The translations under genes and the position numbers were made by a program. The notes under the pieces are model-generated. The model was not told the DNA's origin and searched no databases. It was given only the letters and a program-made list of their open reading frames with translations. DNA of 45,138 bases from contig NZ_VTEV01000016.1 in the NCBI RefSeq assembly GCF_008180725.1, positions 1-45,138 on the forward strand. Reading direction: 5' to 3'. Each line of letters begins with the position of its first letter. Position 1 is the first letter of the stretch. This DNA comes from Sutcliffiella horikoshii (GTDB lineage Bacteria; Bacillota; Bacilli; Bacillales; Bacillaceae_I). This document shows, piece after piece, positions 40,924 to 45,138 of this stretch.

Positions 40924-41026
40924 ACAACTAGTTAATGAAAATAAGAGCCATATTCTAAAGGATAAAGACGCCATAGAAAAAATTCACAAAAGAATTGAAA
41001 ATAGACAATTGAAATCGAATAAGTAG
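40904..41026 (+). CDS. fbpB: Fur-regulated basic protein B, copy 2
   Basis: This 40-residue protein from GTG 40904, too short for common gene callers, is almost identical to copy 1 at 17245 (KKKTFKQLVNENKSHILKD). It ends RQLKSNK, five residues shorter. The start lies inside fbpA copy 2, overlapping by 20 bases in another frame, so translation may depend on coupling. Role as for copy 1: support of the FsrA iron-sparing response. Confidence 0.85.
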   Translation: MKKKTFKQLVNENKSHILKDKDAIEKIHKRIENRQLKSNK

Positions 41027-41227
41027 ATAAGTAGCTATTATCTGGGCGACATATTCCATCTTATGTGCGTTCGGATTGTGAGATTATAAATTGAGATATA
41101 ACTTAACTAGGTACATTATCCAGCTATTTAAATTGGCTTTATCATTTACAATTTGTTTAGCGCATGTTTTTACTTTGCTTGTAGCTTACCTTGTAAACAA
41201 CTTTATTATCATTTATCACCTTCGGCA

Positions 41228-41340
41228 ATCGGGCGCGATCCAGGAACAAGGATTAGCGCTCGTTTTTTTATGGCCAAAGAAAACACCTTATTGAAGGAAT
41301 TATTAGATTATGAAATAATTGGAATTAACCAAACGGGCAG
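41228..41340. repeat. Dispersed palindromic repeat, type A, full length
   Basis: ATCGGGCGCGATCCAGGAAC with its complement around GATTAGCGCTCG, then T7, TGGCCAAAGAAAA, ATTGAAGGAATTATTAG and ACGGGCAG. This is the best preserved copy and the reference for the boundary of the group II intron. The bases between 41027 and it hold no recognised gene. Confidence 0.8.
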
Positions 41341-41391
41341 GGTTGTTAATTAAATTTTTCCAACAATAACACAAAAAGGAGAGTTGTTTAT

Positions 41392-41733
41392 ATGTTTGAA
41401 AGAATTGACACTATTTGTTTAACTGTTAGCAATGTAGAACAATCAAGCATCTGGTATCAAGAGTTGGGTTTTAAAATATCCTTTCGGGGTGAAGGTTATC
41501 GAGTTTTAACCGTTGGAAATAGTGAGGTTCCATTAACTATTGAAGAAGGAAGTATGTCTTCTAAAGAAAATCAAGCTTACCCTATTTTTTTCACAAAGGA
41601 TATTGAGAAAAATCATAAAAAGCTACAAGGAAAAGGCATAGAAGTAACAGGAATAAAAGATGATGGTGATAACAAATTTTTTGATTTTTATGATTTAGAT
41701 AATAATAGGTTGCAAGTCTGCTTCTGGGAGTAA
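41392..41733 (+). CDS. VOC (glyoxalase/bleomycin resistance) family protein
   Basis: This 113-residue protein has the single VOC domain: FERIDTICLTVSNVEQSSIW at the start, WYQELGFKISFRGEGYR, and KFFDFYDLDNNRLQVCFWE at the end. Two beta-alpha-beta-beta-beta units are apparent. The usual first metal ligand His is replaced by Thr/Cys around residue 6-8 (DTICL), and the final Glu is present, so metal binding is uncertain. AAAAAGGAGAG precedes the ATG. Substrate unknown. Confidence 0.85.
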   Translation: MFERIDTICLTVSNVEQSSIWYQELGFKISFRGEGYRVLTVGNSEVPLTIEEGSMSSKENQAYPIFFTKDIEKNHKKLQGKGIEVTGIKDDGDNKFFDFYDLDNNRLQVCFWE

Positions 41734-41864
41734 ATTAGAATATAGGATTGGTTTCTTTTATCTACTTCCCCGATCATGGATCGTTTGCAGCACAGATAAG
41801 AATTGGGCAGGAATGTTTTATTGAAGGTTACGGTAATCCAAAATAAAGATGGGGGAAGAAAAAG

Positions 41865-42311
41865 ATGGTCTTAGTTCGTTCTGCGAACAAGAATGATGAA
41901 GTTAAAGTTCTTGAAGCAATACGATTATTTGTAGAAGAGTTAAGAGGCAAACCTAATATCAAATTGCCAGAGAATGCAAAGAATGTTTTTCGCCGAATCG
42001 TTAATGGCGTTATTCCAGGAACGGTCTTAGTTGCTGAAACATCTGATGGTGAAATCATTGGATGTGCTACCGTTTCAATACAGGAAGTAATTTATAAGGG
42101 TGGGAAATATGCTATACTTCAAGAACTTTGGGTTCACCCTTCATATAGAAGCCATTCAGTAGGAAATAGTTTGGTATGCGCTGTTGAAAATTTCTGTCGC
42201 GAATCCTCTATCTAGAACATTATCAAAATGATATTAAATTCATTGCAGACCATCAGAATGAATGGATTTAGATCTTATTCAGATATAGGGCGCTTATCTG
42301 TAAAAAGATAA
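41865..42311 (+). pseudogene. GNAT acetyltransferase, broken near the C-terminus
   Basis: The first 116 residues follow a normal GNAT domain: MVLVRSANKNDEVKVLEAI, VLVAETSDGEIIGCATVS and ELWVHPSYRSHSVGNSLVCA, where the acetyl-CoA loop R-S-x-x-V-G-N is altered from the usual R/Q-x-x-G-x-G/A. TAG at 42213-42215 then ends it before the last strand. In the same frame beyond the stop, TIRMNGFRSYSDIGRL can be read, like the usual end FYxxNGFxxxxxxMRK but about ten residues closer. So a nonsense codon and a small deletion have removed the C-terminal strand. The degraded frame ends inside a repeat hairpin. AGATGGGGGAA lies before the ATG. Confidence 0.65.
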
Positions 42312-42318
42312 GTGTTTT
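42288..42318 (+). repeat. Short hairpin related to the dispersed repeat
   Basis: AGGGCGCTTATCT-gtaaaa-AGATAAGTG followed by TTTTT keeps the 'GGGCGC' start of the repeat family but with another stem. It is terminator-like. Confidence 0.5.
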
Positions 42319-42461
42319 TAAGTAGAAAAAATATTGAAATTGTCTAAGTGTATTGAAATAATTGGTTTATAAACTATCGGTTAACTTAATAAGAAAAAGG
42401 ATAATCAAATAACTAATTAGATATAAGTGGAAAAATAATTTCAAAGATAAGTGGTGGTGTA

Positions 42462-42980
42462 TTGAAAAAGATTCTTCCTAATAAAATACATATTATAGGT
42501 TCAGTTGGAAGTGGAAAGACAACATTAGCAAGAGAATTATCTTCTCAATTTGATATTCCTTTTTATGAATTAGATAATGTTGTTTGGAAAAGGAATGGAG
42601 GGCATGGGGAAGTCCGAAGAACTGAAAAAGAAAGAGAAGATTATTTAAATACCCTTATTGCTTCTGATAATTGGATTGTAGAAGGAGTTCATAATGACGA
42701 ATGGGTGTCTAATAGTTTTCGAAATGCCGAGATAATAATTTTCTTAGATACAAATTATTCAGTTAGAACTTACCGAATTATAAAGAGATTTATTTTACAA
42801 AAATTTAGGTTAGAAAAATCTAATTATAAACCAACACTAAAGATATTCTTCAAGATGTTTAAATGGAATAGATATTTTGAAGAGGTTGGTAAACCGAATT
42901 TCTACAGTAAATTTGGGAAGTATGGTGATAAAATATTAGTTGTAACTAGTAAGAAAGAGATTGACAGTTACTTCACCTAA
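42462..42980 (+). CDS. P-loop kinase of the FlaR/AAA adenylate-kinase-like type
   Basis: This 172-residue protein starts at TTG 42462 after GTGGTGG. It has Walker A IIGSVGSGKTTLA (about residues 11-23) and YELDNVVWKRNGG (about 36-48). A motif often seen in 'DNA topology modulation protein FlaR' homologs follows (NWIVEGVHNDEWV, about 71-83), and then the Walker-B-like IIIFLD. These small ATPases resemble nucleoside/nucleotide kinases, and the true substrate is unknown despite the name. It stands alone. Confidence 0.75.
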   Translation: MKKILPNKIHIIGSVGSGKTTLARELSSQFDIPFYELDNVVWKRNGGHGEVRRTEKEREDYLNTLIASDNWIVEGVHNDEWVSNSFRNAEIIIFLDTNYSVRTYRIIKRFILQKFRLEKSNYKPTLKIFFKMFKWNRYFEEVGKPNFYSKFGKYGDKILVVTSKKEIDSYFT

Positions 42981-43096
42981 CGGGAGCATTTGTTGTAAAA
43001 AATATAAGGTCATACAATATACTTAGTGACTATATTACATAACCCTATATTTGTTATTTATTAACAAAATAAAAGTGAATTCAAGGAGGAATGAAA

Positions 43097-43543
43097 ATGG
43101 CAGAGCATCATTTTCATTTAAAGGCGCTTTGGCCAGGACTACGTAATGATGTAGGGGAAATCGAAGCCAATCATTTAGTAACAAAAATCTCTATTCCAAA
43201 AGAAATGAATGGTCCCGGTATTGGTACAAATCCTGACGAAATGCTCCTTGGTGCAGCAGCAACATTATATATTATTACACTAGCTGCGATGATGGAACGT
43301 AGTCAGATAGAGAAAGATGGATTAACAATGGAATCCGAAGCAATTGTTGATGTGACAGATGGTGTATTTACATATAAAAAAATTATCCATCGACCAGAAA
43401 TAGTATTAAAACAAAATGCTTCCGATCGTGACAAAAAGGTGGCACAAAAGATTGCGGAAAAAGCTGAAAAATCTTGTATGATTAGTCGTGCAATTCAAGG
43501 TAATGTGGATATTCAATTAGAAGTAACTATTAAAACTGCTTGA
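43097..43543 (+). CDS. OsmC-like protein of the SACOL1771 type, first active cysteine lost
   Basis: This 148-residue protein starts at ATG 43097, 7-8 nt after GGAGG; ATG 43091 is too close to it. It is an OsmC/Ohr-fold protein: GIGTNPDEMLLGAAA (about residues 41-55) and EKAEKSCMISRAIQGNV (about 121-137). OsmC-type thiol peroxidases use two cysteines. Here the first position, after GAAAT, is Leu57 (TTA), whereas relatives carry Cys there by my recollection. The second, Cys127, is present. Without the peroxidatic Cys the usual hydroperoxide reduction is unlikely. It may be a degraded or repurposed copy. Confidence 0.8.
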   Translation: MAEHHFHLKALWPGLRNDVGEIEANHLVTKISIPKEMNGPGIGTNPDEMLLGAAATLYIITLAAMMERSQIEKDGLTMESEAIVDVTDGVFTYKKIIHRPEIVLKQNASDRDKKVAQKIAEKAEKSCMISRAIQGNVDIQLEVTIKTA

Positions 43544-43631
43544 TTGTAAATTCAAATGAGTGGAAAGACCAAACTTCGTTGTGATTATATTAAGGCATAT
43601 CAGTAAATGAGAGCTAAAGTTTATTTAAGAA

Positions 43632-43700
43632 TAGGGCGCCATTCTTGAAGAAGAAACGGTGCTCTTTTTTGTATTTTAGAGCCAGATTGTTGAACAATAA
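43632..43700. repeat. Dispersed palindromic repeat, type B
   Basis: AGGGCGCCATTCTTGAAGAA and GAAACGGTGCTC, T6, GTATTTTAGAGCCAGATTGT match the copy at 1311 closely over about 65 bases. Confidence 0.75.
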
Positions 43701-43809
43701 TGGAATTTTAGTAAAAGAGGGATTTAATAGAGAAATATGGTATAATTGAAAAGTCTAAAAATTCATTATAATGATTTGTAGGCAATGTTTGTTAAAGGAG
43801 GCGTTCATT

Positions 43810-43866
43810 ATGACGAACAAAGGAATTTTTAATGTAATTAATTATAGGGGGATAACGCCTAATTAA
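43810..43866 (+). CDS. Possible 18-aa leader peptide
   Basis: ATG 43810 has AAAGGAGG 8 nt upstream, a better site than most genes here, and encodes MTNKGIFNVINYRGITPN. It ends 42 bases before the acetyltransferase gene. The GIF.VI stretch recalls the drug-sensing ermC leader (GIFSIFVIS), which is only a resemblance. See the paired structure that follows. Confidence 0.5.
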   Translation: MTNKGIFNVINYRGITPN

Positions 43867-43903
43867 CATGTTGTTTAGCGTTCCCCGAAATATGAAAGGG
43901 GAA
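43847..43903 (+). promoter_or_regulatory. Alternative RNA structures around the acetyltransferase ribosome binding site
   Basis: GGGG plus AACGC at the end of the leader ORF (43847-43858) can pair with GCGTT plus CCCC (43878-43886). The same TTCCCC (43881-43886) can pair with GGGGAA (43898-43903), which is the Shine-Dalgarno region of the next gene. Two mutually exclusive folds suggest translational attenuation; its direction cannot be deduced. Confidence 0.4.
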
Positions 43904-43908
43904 ATCAA

Positions 43909-44364
43909 GTGAGTACAGATAATGTAAAACTTGTAGAATTAAATGCAGATAACTGGTATGAATGCTGTGAATTAGAGGTTTCAACAGAACAAGCTGAATA
44001 TATTGAATCAAATGCAATATCCATAGCTCAATCAAAGTTTGATCCTACATTAAAACCATATGCTATTTATTTTGAAGAGAAAGTAGTTGGCTTTTTAATG
44101 TTCAATTCTGTTCAAGAAGAACTTGATGGATATTGGGTTTATAGAATAATGGTGGATAAGGAATTCCAAGGCAAGGGTATAGGTAAAACTGCAACTAATT
44201 TAATGATTTTAGAGATGGCTAAATTACCAAATGTGCAAAAAATTGTAGTAGGTTATCATCCAGAAAATTTAGGAGCACATAATTTATATTTAGGTTTGGG
44301 ATTTATTGATAATGGAGATAGATTCGGTAAGGAAATGGCAGTTACAAAATATATAAACCAGTGA
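43909..44364 (+). CDS. GNAT acetyltransferase, BltD/spermidine-acetyltransferase-like
   Basis: This 151-residue protein starts at GTG 43909 after AAAGGGGA. It has the GNAT domain with YWVYRIMVDKEFQGKGIGKT (acetyl-CoA loop Q-G-K-G-I-G, about residues 81-100) and the final HNLYLGLGFIDNGD word. The N-terminal part (STEQAEYIESNAISIAQS; YAIYFEEKVVGFLMF) resembles BltD-type polyamine acetyltransferases of Bacillus. A polyamine or small amine substrate is likely, though not proved. A short leader ORF with competing RNA hairpins lies just upstream. Confidence 0.8.
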   Translation: MSTDNVKLVELNADNWYECCELEVSTEQAEYIESNAISIAQSKFDPTLKPYAIYFEEKVVGFLMFNSVQEELDGYWVYRIMVDKEFQGKGIGKTATNLMILEMAKLPNVQKIVVGYHPENLGAHNLYLGLGFIDNGDRFGKEMAVTKYINQ

Positions 44365-44390
44365 TAAACAGATAGAAATAAATGAAAGCA

Positions 44391-44418
44391 AGAGGGCCAT
44401 TTTTTGGTCCTCTTCTTA
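44391..44418 (+). terminator. Terminator after the BltD-like gene
   Basis: AGAGGGCC-attttttt-GGTCCTCT (one G-U) followed by TCTTATT. Confidence 0.7.
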
Positions 44419-44590
44419 TTGCAAAACAGTGCCATACCTAAAAAACATAAAAATTTTCTGAAAAATAGGTTATGAGAGCTTAGTGTATATTCAAGAAAAG
44501 GGCGCTATTGTTAAATACAAAGCTAAAGTAAGGCTTATTGAAACAATCTGAAAAATGTGGTAATGTAAATGGAAATTAGAGGTGAGTTTA

Positions 44591-44647
44591 ATGATACAGC
44601 TAACCCAAAACCTAACCATGTCTCAACTACATCATCATATTTATTAG
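44591..44647 (+). CDS. Histidine leader peptide (18 aa) upstream of hisS
   Basis: ATG 44591 has AGAGGTGA 4-5 nt upstream and encodes MIQLTQNLTMSQLHHHIY, with three consecutive CAT histidine codons just before the stop. Position and content are those of an amino-acid-sensing leader: scarce charged tRNA-His would stall the ribosome at the His codons. No T-box features (AGGGTGGNACCGCG) are seen between here and hisS. Confidence 0.8.
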   Translation: MIQLTQNLTMSQLHHHIY

Positions 44648-44750
44648 CCTTGCTATTAGATTTTTTAAAAATCTTTCATAGGAAGGCTATTTCTCATTAA
44701 ACCGTATTTGATTAAGTTAAACACTTAAATCAAGTGCGGTTTTTTATTAT
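44645..44750 (+). promoter_or_regulatory. Attenuator: paired hairpin and terminator before hisS
   Basis: Right at the leader stop, TAGCCTTGCTAT (44645-44656) pairs with ATAGGAAGGCTA (44678-44689) around an inner AGATTTTT/AAAAATCT stem. Then AAACCGTATTTGATT (44699-44713) pairs with AATCAAGTGCGGTTT (44728-44742, some G-U) as an intrinsic terminator ending in TTTTTTATTAT. This ordering fits ribosome-controlled termination before the synthetase gene. Confidence 0.75.
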
Positions 44751-44773
44751 ATTAAAAATCGGAGGCTATGAAA

Positions 44774-45138
44774 ATGAAGAAAATGGATTATAAAAATGTT
44801 AAAGGTACTCAAGATTATTTACCAAATGCTGAGGTGGTAAGAAGAGACATAAGGAGAACATTAGAAGATGTATTTATCGGATATGGGTGTAAACCACTGG
44901 AAACGCCTATTTTAAATTACACAGAGTTAATGGCTTCTAAGTATGGAGGCGGAGCTGAAATATTAGAAGAAATGTACACATTATCTGATAGGGGGGAAAG
45001 AGAATTAGCTTTACGCTATGATCTCACTATTCCATTCGCAAAGGTTGTTGCGATGAACCCATCATTAAAGATGCCTTTTAAACGGTATGAAATTGGTAAA
45101 GTATTTAGGGATGGCCCAATTAAAACTGGTAGGTTTCG
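44774..45138 (+). CDS. hisS: Histidyl-tRNA synthetase, N-terminal part (cut by the window end)
   Basis: 121 codons are visible from ATG 44774, preferred because CGGAGG lies 8 nt upstream; ATG 44768 is only 2 nt away from it. The class II synthetase start is clear: VKGTQDYLP (residues 9-17), LETPILNYTELMASKYGGGA (motif 1 region), LALRYDLTIPFA (78-89) and motif 2 start PFKRYEIGKVFRDGPIKTGR (101-120). It attaches histidine to tRNA-His. The LRYDLT word, in place of LRPEGT of the main Bacillus HisS, marks the second HisRS type found as an extra copy in some Bacilli. It is preceded by a His leader and terminator. Confidence 0.93.
   Translation, partial: MKKMDYKNVKGTQDYLPNAEVVRRDIRRTLEDVFIGYGCKPLETPILNYTELMASKYGGGAEILEEMYTLSDRGERELALRYDLTIPFAKVVAMNPSLKMPFKRYEIGKVFRDGPIKTGRF

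Noticed and set aside
41091-41353. Two overlapping hydrophobic frames of about 66 codons after fbpB copy 2
   Set aside because: Both run through the dispersed repeat and no ribosome binding site is present; the hydrophobicity follows from T-rich sequence.
44591-44774. T-box riboswitch before hisS
   Set aside because: No AGGGTGGNACCGCG-type motif or long stem I; a His-codon leader and terminator explain the region better.
1-45138. CRISPR arrays, tRNA or rRNA genes
   Set aside because: No regularly spaced identical repeats and no tRNA or rRNA sequence was recognised; the dispersed repeats are far apart and between genes.

Overview
The window looks like chromosomal DNA of a low-GC, endospore-former-type Bacillaceae bacterium. 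Reasons: AT-rich codon use, strong AGGAGG-type ribosome binding sites with many TTG/GTG starts, Bacillus-type Zur and Fur boxes, FbpA/FbpB iron-sparing proteins, YdcF, WYL and FlaR-like proteins, and a dispersed palindromic intergenic repeat ('CGGGCGC...GCGCTCG'). The genus cannot be fixed from the sequence alone.

Layout. 1-278: the 3' end of a group II intron (maturase C-terminus plus domains V/VI), inserted inside a copy of the dispersed repeat. 432-4033: accessory genes (two small membrane proteins, a WYL-domain regulator divergent from a RibD/DHFR-like reductase, and a YdcF-like protein). 4214-7391: a scar of horizontally acquired DNA, with GC-rich non-coding sequence rich in hairpins, direct repeats, a dGTPase C-terminal remnant and a tyrosine recombinase broken by two stop codons. 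7545-10602: small hypothetical genes and a secreted amidase_6 protein.

11147-15446: zinc-starvation block. folE2 (zinc-flexible GTP cyclohydrolase IB) diverges from a gene run with two near-perfect Zur boxes: a SufU/NifU paralog, a thioredoxin-like [2Fe-2S] protein, a COG0523 GTPase with a six-histidine run, a SAM methyltransferase and dcd (metal-free dCTP deaminase). 15810-26846: iron block under repeated Fur boxes. It holds three siderophore-binding lipoproteins, fbpA-fbpB, two AraC regulators each carrying its own substrate-binding domain, a FhuF-like reductase (and the remnant of a second), and a FecC-FecD-FecE-type ABC transporter. 26983-30439: a second zinc block, with another COG0523 GTPase, a DUF318-type permease plus TIGR03943-type partner, and a histidine-rich protein, again with Zur boxes.

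31032-40602: the centrepiece is a nine-gene locus in the same order as the Staphylococcus cntKLMABCDFE (staphylopine) locus: histidine racemase, nicotianamine-synthase-like enzyme, opine dehydrogenase, solute-binding lipoprotein, two permeases, two ATPases and an MFS exporter. One Zur box lies in front of cntK and another in front of cntA. The cell would make an opine metallophore, export it, and reimport the zinc (or nickel/cobalt) complex when Zur is de-repressed. A second fbpA-fbpB copy follows, with a Fur box and a possible Zur box. 41392-45138: unrelated small genes (VOC protein, broken GNAT, FlaR-like kinase, OsmC-like protein, BltD-like acetyltransferase with a possible leader peptide) and the start of a histidyl-tRNA synthetase. 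That synthetase is preceded by a leader peptide with three consecutive His codons and an intrinsic terminator.

Taken together, roughly 11-41 kb is a metal-starvation island that joins Zur-controlled zinc sparing, Zur-controlled metallophore scavenging and Fur-controlled siderophore uptake. All assignments come from reading motifs and gene order; no database search was run.
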